DNA of 64,000 nt, taken from contig NZ_JACNMO010000011.1 in the NCBI RefSeq assembly GCF_020622345.1, forward strand, positions 62,001-126,000, in the 5' to 3' direction. The first letter of the stretch is position 1. The number at the start of each line of letters is the position of its first letter. The stretch comes from Roseobacter weihaiensis. Lineage in GTDB: Bacteria; Pseudomonadota; Alphaproteobacteria; Rhodobacterales; Rhodobacteraceae. Below, piece after piece: positions 35,292 through 44,194 of the stretch. Position numbers and translations under genes: made by a program. The notes beneath the pieces were generated by a model. It had not been told where the DNA came from. It saw only the letters and a list, made by a program, of their open reading frames with translations, and made no database searches.

Positions 35292-35963
35292 TCAGCCAAA
35301 GCGGTAACCTGCCCCACGCACGGTCTTGATGAGCCCGCTGTAGGGCCCAAGCTTTTTGCGCAGACGACCAATATAGACATCGACAACGTTGGTCATCGGA
35401 TCTTCGTGCGTGCCCCAGACAGAATTCAGAATGCGCTCGCGGCTCAGTGCCTTGCGCTCGCTCGTCATCAGCAGGGAAATCAATTCGCGCTCCTTGGCGG
35501 AGAGGTCAACCACCACATCGTCTACTGTCAGCACCATCGCACTGTAGTCATAGATCAACCCCTCATGCCGAAGCTTGCCATCATCGGCATCATCCGCATA
35601 GCTGGTGTTGCGCCGGTGCAGCGCGTGGAGGCGTGCAATAAGTTCATCGAAGTCAAACGGTTTGGGGAGATAATCATCCGCCCCCAGCCGCAGGCCGGCA
35701 ACCCGTTCGTCAGCGCTGTCCAGGGCTGTCAGCATCAGCACCGGCGTGGTGTTGGAGCGGGCGCGCATCTTCTGGCAGACCCGCTGACCGGTGATGCCCG
35801 GCAGCATTAGATCGAGGATCACGATATCAAAATCCCGGTCCTGCATGATCTCCAGCCCCGTTTCGCCATCGGTTGCATGCTCAACAACCCAGCCTTCGGC
35901 TTTCAGCCCACGCCGGATAAAATCTGCAACCCGTGTTTCATCTTCGATCAAAAGAATGTTCAT
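35292..35963 (-). CDS. OmpR-family response regulator
   Basis: DNA-binding response regulator of 223 residues. The receiver domain has the acidic pair ED at residues 7-8, the phosphoacceptor Asp in VILDLMLPG (about residue 51), Thr in LTALD and Lys in LPKPFDF. The winged-helix effector (about 125-222) ends in RLRKKLG...IKTVRGAGYRF. Encoded 120 bases after the histidine kinase on the same strand. No target gene is evident. Confidence 0.93.
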   Translation of the reverse strand: MNILLIEDETRVADFIRRGLKAEGWVVEHATDGETGLEIMQDRDFDIVILDLMLPGITGQRVCQKMRARSNTTPVLMLTALDSADERVAGLRLGADDYLPKPFDFDELIARLHALHRRNTSYADDADDGKLRHEGLIYDYSAMVLTVDDVVVDLSAKERELISLLMTSERKALSRERILNSVWGTHEDPMTNVVDVYIGRLRKKLGPYSGLIKTVRGAGYRFG

Positions 35964-36083
35964 GATCCTTGCGCCTCTTCGCTAGTCATTGGGCGCAATC
36001 TTCGCACCCTTCAGAAAGGCAAACGGTTCGCGGCGCAACTTATTCCCAAATTCTGACGAGAACCGGATCCTTTGGGAAGAAAT

Positions 36084-37652
36084 TCAGGATTGCGCCACCG
36101 TCCGCAAGGGTGGCGCGGCAGGCAGCTCGAGAACACACGCTAGTCCGCCACCCTCTCGGTCTTTAAGCAGCGCATTTCCGCCGTGAGCGCGTGCAATAGA
36201 CCGCACCACCGGCAGCCCGAGCCCGGCGCCATCCTCATATTGGTCCGCAGCGTTCGATCCGCGGAAGAACCGCTCGAACGCGCGCTCCTTCTCCGCGTCC
36301 GGCACGCCGGGGCCGTTGTCCTCGACACTGATCCGGTAGCCGGTCGGGGATCGCAGCAGCCGCACGCTGATCTCTGGCCCGCCGTACCGCCGCGCGTTTT
36401 GAATCATTGCCGCGATGCATTGGCGGATTCTTGAGACATCCAGTGAAACCACGGCGTCTTCCAAATCGCTTTTTAACGGAATGTCAGGACCGAAAACCGC
36501 GATTGTGTCTTGCAACAACTGCCTCAGATCAACCCGTTCAAGCCGCAGGCGCGTTTGCCCGGCCTCTTCGCGTGAGATAAACAGCAGATCGTTGACCAAG
36601 AGGTTTGTATGCTTTGCGGTCTCTCGCGTGCGGCGCAAAGCCTCGCGGTATTCCTCCGTTGTTTTATCCGCGCCGCGCAAAGCAACATCGCTTTCACCCT
36701 GGATGATGGTGAGCGGTGTCCGCAACTCGTGGCTGACGTCGGCCAGCATCTGGCGGCGTGCCTCCTCGGCCAACTGGTTCTTTTTAAGCAGGTTCTCCAG
36801 ATCAGCGGTCCGCGCCTGAACCGCCTCTTCGAGCGCGGTATTCTGCGTCGTCAGCGAGTTGGTCCGCGCCTCCACCATCGCGGCCATCGTGTCCATAACG
36901 CCCGCAATCTGTGATATCTCGCTGCGGCCCTGCATCGCCATCGGCTTCTCGAACCGGCCGTTGGCCAAGGCTGCCACACCCGTCATCAGCTCCTGCAGGG
37001 GCCGGGCAATCTGACGGGCGTAGATCCACATGGCCCCCCCCGTAGCGCTCAGCGCCAGAAGCACCAGAAAAACAGAGATCTGATTTGCAAGCCGCAGATG
37101 CTGGGCCGCAGCCACACGGGTTTCTTCCACTTCTTCCAGCTCTTCTGCAAGGGCCGCTTCGATCATCGAATGAAAATCGCGGTCAATATCGTCATCCAGC
37201 ATGACCGAAAGCCCTGTCCAGTTCCGGCCGAACTGCTCAACTGCAGTGTCTTTGCGGACTAATTCAAAGCGCACGATCAGGTCGCCTATCTTGCTCTCGA
37301 TCTGAGAGAGCAATTCAAGCTCTTCGATCTCTTCATCGCCAACCAGATCGATCTCCTGCCCGATCAGTTTACGGATGGAGCGGATATTTTCCTGAATCAG
37401 CCGGATCAATTCAGCTTCTCCCCGGCCCTCGTCCCGATCCCCGATCAGCATCGCATCGCCGTACTGCTTGAAAAGCTGGTAGGTGTTGCCGCTCAACTGC
37501 AGATGCGCCTCGTAGGACTTATGCGCCAGGTTGATACGTTCGTTGAAATACGCCGCCCGCTCGGTAGTCCAATACGCCAGCGTCGTACCTCCGAGGGCCA
37601 CGATCAACATAATCGCTGCGAGCCCGCGTAGCAGATTTGCAATCGTCATCAT
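36084..37652 (-). CDS. Sensor histidine kinase with HAMP domain
   Basis: Membrane kinase of 522 residues. Two helices (near residues 10-28 and 200-220) enclose a periplasmic helical sensor domain of about 170 residues. HAMP (about 215-270), a coiled coil, then HisKA with His in ADVSHELRTPL and HATPase (N box MIQNARRYGG, G1 VEDNGPGVPD, G2 GAGLGLPVV). It phosphorylates the OmpR-type regulator encoded next. The signal is unknown. Confidence 0.92.
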   Translation of the reverse strand: MMTIANLLRGLAAIMLIVALGGTTLAYWTTERAAYFNERINLAHKSYEAHLQLSGNTYQLFKQYGDAMLIGDRDEGRGEAELIRLIQENIRSIRKLIGQEIDLVGDEEIEELELLSQIESKIGDLIVRFELVRKDTAVEQFGRNWTGLSVMLDDDIDRDFHSMIEAALAEELEEVEETRVAAAQHLRLANQISVFLVLLALSATGGAMWIYARQIARPLQELMTGVAALANGRFEKPMAMQGRSEISQIAGVMDTMAAMVEARTNSLTTQNTALEEAVQARTADLENLLKKNQLAEEARRQMLADVSHELRTPLTIIQGESDVALRGADKTTEEYREALRRTRETAKHTNLLVNDLLFISREEAGQTRLRLERVDLRQLLQDTIAVFGPDIPLKSDLEDAVVSLDVSRIRQCIAAMIQNARRYGGPEISVRLLRSPTGYRISVEDNGPGVPDAEKERAFERFFRGSNAADQYEDGAGLGLPVVRSIARAHGGNALLKDREGGGLACVLELPAAPPLRTVAQS

Positions 37653-37767
37653 TTAACCTCCATCGTGGCGATCCCGGTAAACGTCGTTGCAGCACGACCA
37701 ACGTCTGACCACGCTACAAAACCGCTGAAACCTTGGCCATGTGTTTCTGCGGAAAGCTGCACGTCAG

Positions 37768-37795
37768 AAGGGGCCGCACAAATGTACGGCCCCTT
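37768..37795. terminator. Terminator-like hairpin after P-loop protein gene
   Basis: Nine-base-pair stem AAGGGGCCG / CGGCCCCTT with a ten-base loop, just past the stop of the gene ending at 37817 on the minus strand. T run is weak (TTCT). Confidence 0.55.
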
Positions 37796-37816
37796 CCCCT
37801 GCTCTGCCTGTTCTAG

Positions 37817-38920
37817 CTACGCTGCCGTCAACGAACCGATCAAAACGGGTTCTGGTTCCATCCTCCGCTGGGGAATACGGAGGATGGAACGCACCACCGC
37901 CATAACCGCCGCGGGGGTACAAAGATCCTCGCGCGACAGTTGCGGGATGCCGGTAGCAATCCTTGCTTCGGCCATGGCCAGAGGGGATTGCGTGAGCTTG
38001 CCTGACATCGCGAAAGGCTTGAGCCCGTGATCTGCCAGGACTTTGGTGCCGCCCACCGCACCGAGGGCATCCGGCGTGGCAAAGAGGATGGCGTCCAACC
38101 GATCCCGGATACTTGATCCGGCGAGGATTTCGCGGGTTTCCTGCTGAAAGACACCATCGGCAATCTCGACAACCGCAATGTCTGCCCCATTCGCCGCTGC
38201 GGTTCCGACAAGGGTCTCAAAACCCTTTTCGATCCGCTCCATCGGCATCCGGTAGGTGGTCGGCATACCCGCATCGGTGAAATCCATCGCGCAGACGCCG
38301 GCATCCTGAAAAGCGTTGTAGTCGCCGAAAGCACCGGTGCCCGTTGCCTTGACACCCGCGACGCTGAAGCCCGCGCGGGAGAGACCGTGCGCAAGGCTGA
38401 CGGCCGCAGTCGTTTTTCCTGCATTCATGGAGGCGCCGAACACGCCGATGACGGTCACATGATCCGGGATCGGCGTCTGCGGCAACCCGTAACGGGCAAT
38501 GTTTATGACCTCGCCTGCGTGATCTGTCAAAAGCCCGATGGGGCGCAGCTTTGTCGGCTCTGCCATCCGGGCATGCGCATTTTCCATCGTGCCGACGACG
38601 CCGCCGCCCGCCAGCAGATCAGCACCGTCCGCCGTGATACGGGCAGCGCCTTCAAACTGATCCGGCGCATAGCGGTCCCCGACGCAGAGCACGACTTTGT
38701 CGCCAAGATAGCTGGTCGCGGCACGCCCGCTGGCAAGTTGTATCTTCTGGTGCTGGTTGATCTCGGTAATCTCGCACAGCACCAGATCACCGGCCACGGC
38801 GAGGGCGACGGTTGGGTCCAGACCAGCCACATCATCATGATTGACGCGGCGCGTTGTAAAAGCCCATTTGGCATTGAGATGCAGCATGGTCAGGTCAAAA
38901 TCGTGGGTGTGAATGGTCAT
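37817..38920 (-). CDS. P-loop NTPase-like protein of unknown function
   Basis: Protein of 367 residues with an N-terminal beta-rich domain (residues 1-145) and a C-terminal P-loop domain with Walker A GASMNAGKTTAA (about residue 160) and DADITDGVF-like acidic segments (VVEIADGVFQQETREIL). It resembles DUF1611/MobB-like GTPase folds, but I do not recognise the exact family. The C-terminus has a small domain (LTQSPLAMAEARIATGIPQL). It lies between the two-component system and the anti-sigma gene, on the same strand as both. Function not assigned. Confidence 0.55.
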   Translation of the reverse strand: MTIHTHDFDLTMLHLNAKWAFTTRRVNHDDVAGLDPTVALAVAGDLVLCEITEINQHQKIQLASGRAATSYLGDKVVLCVGDRYAPDQFEGAARITADGADLLAGGGVVGTMENAHARMAEPTKLRPIGLLTDHAGEVINIARYGLPQTPIPDHVTVIGVFGASMNAGKTTAAVSLAHGLSRAGFSVAGVKATGTGAFGDYNAFQDAGVCAMDFTDAGMPTTYRMPMERIEKGFETLVGTAAANGADIAVVEIADGVFQQETREILAGSSIRDRLDAILFATPDALGAVGGTKVLADHGLKPFAMSGKLTQSPLAMAEARIATGIPQLSREDLCTPAAVMAVVRSILRIPQRRMEPEPVLIGSLTAA

Positions 38921-39065
38921 GTCAGCCGTCCTTTTGAGTTTGTGTGTCTGAGGATCAACCTAGGAAGAATGCGTGTCAGCTTCCTGTTGGCATGATGAAT
39001 GCTCATGTAAGAATTCATGAACAGGAAATGAACACTTAACTAATTGATATAAAACAATATTAATA

Positions 39066-39088
39066 CCCGCCGCATGGTATGCGGCGGG
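39066..39088. terminator. Hairpin after anti-sigma gene
   Basis: Perfect ten-base-pair stem CCCGCCGCAT / ATGCGGCGGG with loop GGT, 27 bases past the stop of the anti-sigma gene. On the minus strand an AT-rich stretch follows. A likely Rho-independent terminator. Confidence 0.75.
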
Positions 39089-39114
39089 TTGGTTCCAGTA
39101 CGGTCGATTTTGGG

Positions 39115-39885
39115 TTATCGAAGCGCCGCCAGAGCCGCTGCTTCTGCCGCCGGGTCTAGCGGATCTCCGGCGCTGCTGGCGCTTAGGTAGGCATCAAGTG
39201 CTTCCAATGATGAGGCCGGCGCGTATCCGGTATCGGTCGCCCCTGCCGCCGCAATTGCAAGTTGCACATCCCACTGCCCTGTCCGTTGGCAGGCCACGGA
39301 AACGACTGTAACGCCATCAGCGCGGTCGAGTTCGAATTCACGGCACAATGTCTGCTCGCCATCAAAGAATGTCGCAATCGGAGCGATCCGCTCACCGGTG
39401 TCAAGCAACACGTCCTCGCCCGAGGGGACCGCGTCCAGTGCAGCGATGATCCGGGCATCGGTCAGGGTTGCAATTTCGATACCGACAGAAGTGCTATCGG
39501 TGGTCGAGAACATCAGCCCGGTACCCAGTCCGACGGCCAGTGCCAGACTTGCCGCCACAGGCAGCTTCCATGTCGAGGACGCAGCGGGTTGTGGTGCCTG
39601 CCGCGTTGGAAAGGAGACCACGGTGTCATCCCCCGCAGCGGTTGACTGCTTCTGAGCCGCCTCCAGCGCGCGGACATGCTGAACGAGATGATCCGGCACG
39701 GGCTGCTGCAACATGGGCTCGAAGGCTTGCTGCGCAATCGTCCGGGTGTCGATGAACAGCGCCAGCCGTTCCGACAGGTCTGCGTCGTTCGCAAGCGCCT
39801 GATCCAGTTCTGACGCGCGTTCTTCTGCCAGCTCGCCGTCGGCGTAGGCCATCAATTCCTGATCTGTAAATTCGGTCTTTTGCAT
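39115..39885 (-). CDS. Membrane anti-sigma factor
   Basis: Zinc-finger-less anti-sigma protein of 256 residues from the ATG at 39885 (GGAG nine bases upstream); an upstream ATG at 39900 overlaps the sigma gene. The N-terminal ELMAYADGELAEERASELDQAL helix pair resembles the ECF anti-sigma domain. One membrane helix (KLPVAASLALAVGLGTGLMF, about 105-125) and a periplasmic beta-rich domain follow. It should hold the ECF sigma factor at the membrane. The periplasmic domain may respond to envelope damage. Confidence 0.85.
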   Translation of the reverse strand: MQKTEFTDQELMAYADGELAEERASELDQALANDADLSERLALFIDTRTIAQQAFEPMLQQPVPDHLVQHVRALEAAQKQSTAAGDDTVVSFPTRQAPQPAASSTWKLPVAASLALAVGLGTGLMFSTTDSTSVGIEIATLTDARIIAALDAVPSGEDVLLDTGERIAPIATFFDGEQTLCREFELDRADGVTVVSVACQRTGQWDVQLAIAAAGATDTGYAPASSLEALDAYLSASSAGDPLDPAAEAAALAALR

Positions 39886-39886
39886 C

Positions 39887-40417
39887 TCAGTTGTCTCCAT
39901 GACTGCTGGGAGAACGCGTGATCTCGCGGTTTATTCCCAACTTTTCTGAAATTGCCAATCTCGCCCGTGCAAGGCGGCTCATGATTGTCCCGACCGGGGT
40001 ATCCAAAACGACGGCAGCCTCTTTATAGCTCATCTCCTCGACACAGATCAGCATGATGACATCACGCTGGTTTTCAGGCAGCGTTTCGATGGCGCGCTGT
40101 GCCGCCCCCAGCATCAGTGCGTCCTCGGTGACTTTTGTCCCATCCACTGTGCTGACATCGGGGGCATCATCTATGTCGATTTGTGTCCCGCGTGTCTTGT
40201 TGCGCCGCACCATGTCGATCCATGCATTGCGCAGGATACGGAAAAGCCAGGCCTCAAGCCGGGAGCTGGGATCGAACTGTTCGCGCGACGCAAACGCGCG
40301 TTCGACGGTGATCTGGACCAAATCGTCCGCCGTGTCGTAAGATCGGCACAGCGAAATCGCAAAGCGCCTTAAGTTCGGCAGAAAAGCGATGATGTCATCT
40401 GCAAACCTGTCTGACAT
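39887..40417 (-). CDS. ECF-type RNA polymerase sigma factor
   Basis: Extracytoplasmic-function sigma factor of 176 residues. Region 2 reads RRFAISLCRSYDTADDLVQITVERAFASREQFDPSSRLEAWLFRILRNAWIDMVRR. Region 4 reads LPENQRDVIMLICVEEMSYKEAAVVLDTPVGTIMSRLARARLAI. Both promoter-binding regions are complete. It is encoded just before its anti-sigma factor and divergent from an exported subtilase. The target promoters are unknown; the subtilase promoter region is the nearest candidate. Confidence 0.93.
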   Translation of the reverse strand: MSDRFADDIIAFLPNLRRFAISLCRSYDTADDLVQITVERAFASREQFDPSSRLEAWLFRILRNAWIDMVRRNKTRGTQIDIDDAPDVSTVDGTKVTEDALMLGAAQRAIETLPENQRDVIMLICVEEMSYKEAAVVLDTPVGTIMSRLARARLAISEKLGINREITRSPSSHGDN

Positions 40418-40477
40418 CTTCGTTCATTTCTTTCGTTGTGGTAAATGGAATAAAGTTCGGTGTGACGCGTCATCATT

Positions 40478-40500
40478 AAGGCACCTTTGAAGCAAGGTGC
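40478..40500 (+). promoter_or_regulatory. Shared leader motif and small hairpin, copy 2
   Basis: AAGGCACCTTTGAA with GGTGC four bases later; GCACCTT and AAGGTGC can form a seven-base-pair hairpin. The 14-mer is identical to the copy at 32024-32037. It lies 60 bases upstream of the subtilase GTG and inside the sigma/subtilase divergent gap. A regulator site or an RNA element is possible. Confidence 0.5.
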
Positions 40501-40560
40501 AACGATATCTGGCCGTTAATGGCCTGAATTTGCAAATTGTAGCCTAGCTGGAGAATCGTC

Positions 40561-42066
40561 GTGCAGAAGCTTCTTTCTCATATTCTACTGACCTTTACGC
40601 TGGTGGTGGTGGTGCCGCTGACCTTGCCGCACCACCTCACGTCGACAGTTGCCTGGGCCGATGATGACGACGGGGACGATGGGGGTGGCGATGACGGGGG
40701 CGGGGATGACGGCGGGGATGACGGTGGCGACGACGACCGTGACGACGACGACCGTGATGATGATGACCGTGACGATGATGACGACCAGCGCGATGGGCGC
40801 AGCACGGGCGAGGGCAACAGCGGAAACCGTGGCACCGGGAGCAACCCGCTGGGTGTCAACCGGATCGGTGACTTTTTCGATCGGTTGTTCGGAGCGCCGC
40901 AGCCTGCCCCCAGACCGACACAACAGGCCGCCCCACAGCCCTTGCCAGAGAGGGCCGCAGCCGAAATCGTTGTCCTTGATCTGTCGCAGGAGGACCTTAC
41001 AACGCTGGCGCTGCGGGGCTACGAAGTAATTCAGACAGCCCAGATCGGAGCCATCGGCGAGACCGTGCGCAGATTGCGGGTTCCGGCCGACATATCGCTC
41101 GCTGCGGCCTTGGAGGAGATCCGCCAGCTTGGTTCCGGTCAATCCTCGGATTTCAACCACTATTACCGGACCAACCAGAGCATTACCGCACCCTGCGAGG
41201 GGCTGCACTGTGCCTCCTTCGATCTGGTGAATTGGACCCCCTCGACCGCAACGGGGAGCAGTTGCGGGACCCCCAGCGCGCGCATTGGCCTGATCGATAC
41301 CGGGATCAATCCCGACCATGAAGCCTTTGTCGGCAGCAAGCTTTCGGTTCTGGATTTCGATCATGGGGAGCGGACGGGCTCCGGCGCGCAACATGGGACC
41401 GCGGTTGCAGCCCTGCTGATCGGGTCGCGCGCGGGGCGGGCGCATGGTCTGCTGCCCGAGGCGCAGCTGGTGGCGATTGACGCATTTCACCGCGCGGGCA
41501 GAGACGAACGCAGCGATGTTTTCGATCTGGTGCAGGCAATGGATCGACTGGCAAATGCGGGTGTCAACGTCATCAACATGAGCCTGGCCGGCCCCCACAA
41601 CACGCTGCTGGAGCGCATGGTCACACGGTTGAGCGAGCAACAGGTTCTGATCGTATCGGCGGCAGGAAATGGCGGCCCGCGTGCAGAACCGGTGTTTCCC
41701 GGTGCTTATGACCCTGTTCTCACCGTCACAGCGGTTGATGCATCCGGCAAGATTTATCGTCGTGCCGGTCGCGGGCCCCATGTTGATCTGGCTGCCCCCG
41801 GTGTAGAGGTCTGGACAGCCGCATCCATCCGCGGCGCCCGCACCAAAACGGGCACGTCTTTTGCGGCACCTTTTGCCACCGCAGCCGCCGCCATTCTGAT
41901 GTCGGGCGAGCAGGAGATGACAATCAAGGAGGTGAAAGCACTCCTGCGCGAGACCGCGCTCGACCTCGGAGAAGAAGGCCCCGACGAGGTTTATGGCGCA
42001 GGCCTTGTGCAATTTGCGCCCCTTTGCGCCGGAACACCCTCCGCAGAACCGGCCCTGTTGGAATAA
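40561..42066 (+). CDS. Exported S8 family serine protease with acidic Asp/Gly repeat
   Basis: Subtilisin-like protease of 501 residues, GTG start with GGAG seven bases upstream. Signal peptide ends near VAWA at residue 33. Residues 34-78 are an almost pure Asp/Gly/Arg repeat (DDDD, GGGDD, DDDRDDDD), then a linker and a segment resembling a prodomain. The catalytic Asp246 (GLIDTGIN), His278 (QHGTAVA), oxyanion Asn370 (AAGN) and Ser433 (GTSFAAPF) are all present. The acidic region may bind calcium or keep the zymogen inactive. Divergent from an ECF sigma/anti-sigma pair, so it may be part of that response. Confidence 0.88.
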   Translation: MQKLLSHILLTFTLVVVVPLTLPHHLTSTVAWADDDDGDDGGGDDGGGDDGGDDGGDDDRDDDDRDDDDRDDDDDQRDGRSTGEGNSGNRGTGSNPLGVNRIGDFFDRLFGAPQPAPRPTQQAAPQPLPERAAAEIVVLDLSQEDLTTLALRGYEVIQTAQIGAIGETVRRLRVPADISLAAALEEIRQLGSGQSSDFNHYYRTNQSITAPCEGLHCASFDLVNWTPSTATGSSCGTPSARIGLIDTGINPDHEAFVGSKLSVLDFDHGERTGSGAQHGTAVAALLIGSRAGRAHGLLPEAQLVAIDAFHRAGRDERSDVFDLVQAMDRLANAGVNVINMSLAGPHNTLLERMVTRLSEQQVLIVSAAGNGGPRAEPVFPGAYDPVLTVTAVDASGKIYRRAGRGPHVDLAAPGVEVWTAASIRGARTKTGTSFAAPFATAAAAILMSGEQEMTIKEVKALLRETALDLGEEGPDEVYGAGLVQFAPLCAGTPSAEPALLE

Positions 42067-42102
42067 AGACACGGGCCCGGCGCTCTCCTTTCAGAAACCG
42101 AA

Positions 42103-42754
42103 TTGGGGAGGTCAGACGTTGTTTCACCGGCCTGCCCGCAGCCTTCGTTTCTTTGCGCACCCGAAGACGATGGCGTGATCGCCCTACCGGTCCCGGCCAG
42201 GAGCCGTTTGCCGGGCGGGTTCCGCAAACTCATCCCCGTCACGCCTGACTGCATGTCTCCGGCCGGCACGCGCCTGCTGCATGCCGTTTCTGGACGCGAC
42301 GACGACAGGCTGGATCATCCCGCCGGCGGCCCCCCTGCGCATTGAGATTTCGGATGGGGGCAACACGGTGGAAACAGGCCGCGACTTTGATCGCCCGCTG
42401 GCGTCCAATCACCGCATGCATCAGGTCAAAGGCAATCCTAAAGGGAGACACCCGCCGTGCAGGTTTCACAACTTCCGGACAATTGTAACGCCACCCGGTT
42501 GGAGCTGTCTTTTTGCCGCCCCGCTCAACCGACCCAATGGCATTTTCGAGATTGTCGCCGGGGTTGTCGACACCGGCACCTATCGCGCCCCGATCCATTT
42601 TCACTTTTTCGCAACAGGACCAGACGGTCTACATATTTTGCAAAAAAGAGTGCCGATCAGCAAGGTTATCCCCCTTCAGGGCAGCAACACCGTCATTGAA
42701 GTCGACATGCGTGCAGAAACACCCACAGAGACGCTGGGCCAAAGTGACACCTAA
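42103..42754 (+). pseudogene. DUF6065-like protein, one frameshift
   Basis: The first frame carries APEDDGVIALPVPARSRLPGGFRKLIPVTPDCMSP. Near 42268-42283 a one-base change is needed to join it to CMPFLDATTTGWIIPPAAPLRIEI in the next frame, which continues through SNHRMHQVKGNPKGRHPPCRFHNF and TPPGWSCLFAAPLNRPNGIFEIVAGVVDT to 42754. The combined protein would be about 217 residues. The C-terminal half resembles the DUF6065 family seen in many phage and bacterial genomes. The start site is unclear (TTG or further upstream). Could be a sequencing error. Confidence 0.55.
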
Positions 42755-42825
42755 CACCCGGTCCGAGACCGGCTATGGGACCAAACCTCCGCGAGGGCCT
42801 GTCGCTGACGCGATACTGACCTGAT

Positions 42826-42862
42826 AAAGAAAACCAACCCGCAACGGCCGGTTTTCTTTTTT
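42826..42862 (+). terminator. Strong Rho-independent terminator
   Basis: Ten-base-pair stem AAAGAAAACC / GGTTTTCTTT with a 14-base loop, followed by TTT. It ends the transcript of the frameshifted gene before the serine hydrolase gene. Confidence 0.85.
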
Positions 42863-43041
42863 GAGCCACCCGCAAAGAAAGGGGGCGCTCTAGCGCAACG
42901 CACGGCCTCGCCGATTATGCCGTCCCTGCGCGACAGACTGCACCTTGTCAGCCCGCCGATCACCCGCACAATCACAAAATCCTGAATGGCAAAGCAAATT
43001 CGCAGCCTTATCTTTGGCCAGCAACGCAAAAAAGGGACCTG

Positions 43042-44052
43042 ATGCCAGATTTGACCCGCCGACAGTTTGCCATCGGTGCAGCGGCCCTGCTCGCCTCACC
43101 CGCGATTGCGCAATCAGATCCCTGGCAGGGGGTGATCGCTCAGGCCCGGACCCTCGACCAATGCCACGCAGTCGTGGTTCAAATCGATGGCCAGCAAGTT
43201 CTGGCGCAGGTCCTGCGCGGCCCGGGCCTCCGCCGCGCGGTGCCAATCAAATCTGTTTCCAAGACCATCGTGGCCGCTCTGACCGGGGCAGCACTTGACC
43301 GGGGCGAGATCCCGTCCATCACATCCACGCTCGGCGATCTGGCCCCGCAATTGATCCCCCCAGAGGCGGACCCCCGTGTCGGCACGCTGACGATGGAGCA
43401 TCTTGTGACCATGCAAGCCGGCTTGGAGAGAACATCGGGGTCAAATTACGGCGGCTGGATCAGCAGCGGCGATTGGGTGGCAGACGCGCTCGGCAGACCT
43501 TTTGTGGCGGAGCCGGGCAGCCGGATGCTCTATTCCACCGGATCGTTCCATGTTCTGAGCGCGGTGCTCTCGGAGGTCTCGGGTCAAAGCCTGCTGAGCC
43601 TTGCGCGCAGCCGTCTGGCGCAACCGCTGGGCATCGACATCCCGGCCTGGACACGTGATCCGCAGGGCCGGTATCTCGGCGGCAATGAAATGGCGCTCAG
43701 CCTGCCGGATATGGTGCGCTTTGGGGAGCTTTACCGCCAGGGTGGCAGATGGGCCGGGACGCAGGTGCTCAGCGAAACATGGGTGACCCAGTCCTTCGCC
43801 CCCAGAACACGCTCGCTTTTTTCCGGGCTGGATTATGGCTACGGATGGTTTCTCGGCCGCGCGGGGCGGGACGGCTATGCGCTCGCCCGTGGCTATGGCG
43901 GACAAATCATCTGCGTCGTGCCAACCCTGCGCTTGACGGTGGCCATCACATCCGACCCGACGCGGCCTGCGCGCAGTGCCGGATACTTCGGCGATCTGAT
44001 GCGCTTGATCGAAGACGACATCCTGCCCGCCGCCCGACGCCAAACCACCTGA
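43042..44052 (+). CDS. Exported serine hydrolase, beta-lactamase/transpeptidase-like (class C fold)
   Basis: Beta-lactamase-fold hydrolase of 336 residues with a Tat-like signal (TRRQFAIGAAALLASPAIA). The SxxK motif is SVSK (Ser71, Lys74), the second motif area is YST in MLYSTGSF instead of the usual YxN, and the third is near GYGGQ. AAGGGA lies before the ATG. Family members are esterases, D-aminopeptidases or carboxypeptidases as often as beta-lactamases, and the altered YxN argues against a classic beta-lactamase. The substrate is unknown. Confidence 0.82.
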   Translation: MPDLTRRQFAIGAAALLASPAIAQSDPWQGVIAQARTLDQCHAVVVQIDGQQVLAQVLRGPGLRRAVPIKSVSKTIVAALTGAALDRGEIPSITSTLGDLAPQLIPPEADPRVGTLTMEHLVTMQAGLERTSGSNYGGWISSGDWVADALGRPFVAEPGSRMLYSTGSFHVLSAVLSEVSGQSLLSLARSRLAQPLGIDIPAWTRDPQGRYLGGNEMALSLPDMVRFGELYRQGGRWAGTQVLSETWVTQSFAPRTRSLFSGLDYGYGWFLGRAGRDGYALARGYGGQIICVVPTLRLTVAITSDPTRPARSAGYFGDLMRLIEDDILPAARRQTT

Positions 44053-44194
44053 AACACGCAGTGCCCAAGCCATATTCCCGCAGAGGAGAAAGCCGCCACA
44101 ATTCCGGGCATCTCGCCGCATATCACGCGACAGTTATCGGCCTTTATGAGGGTGTCGGATTGCCAGACAGAAGAATTTGGGTACCTTAGGATCC

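Noticed and set aside
40660-40795. Short GC-rich repeats resembling a repeat array
   Set aside because: They are the codons for the Asp/Gly/Arg repeat of the subtilase; there are no spacers of constant length as in a CRISPR array.
40585-42072. Long minus-strand frame (495 codons) opposite the subtilase
   Set aside because: Complement of the protease gene and its Asp/Gly repeat; the subtilase motifs are complete on the plus strand.
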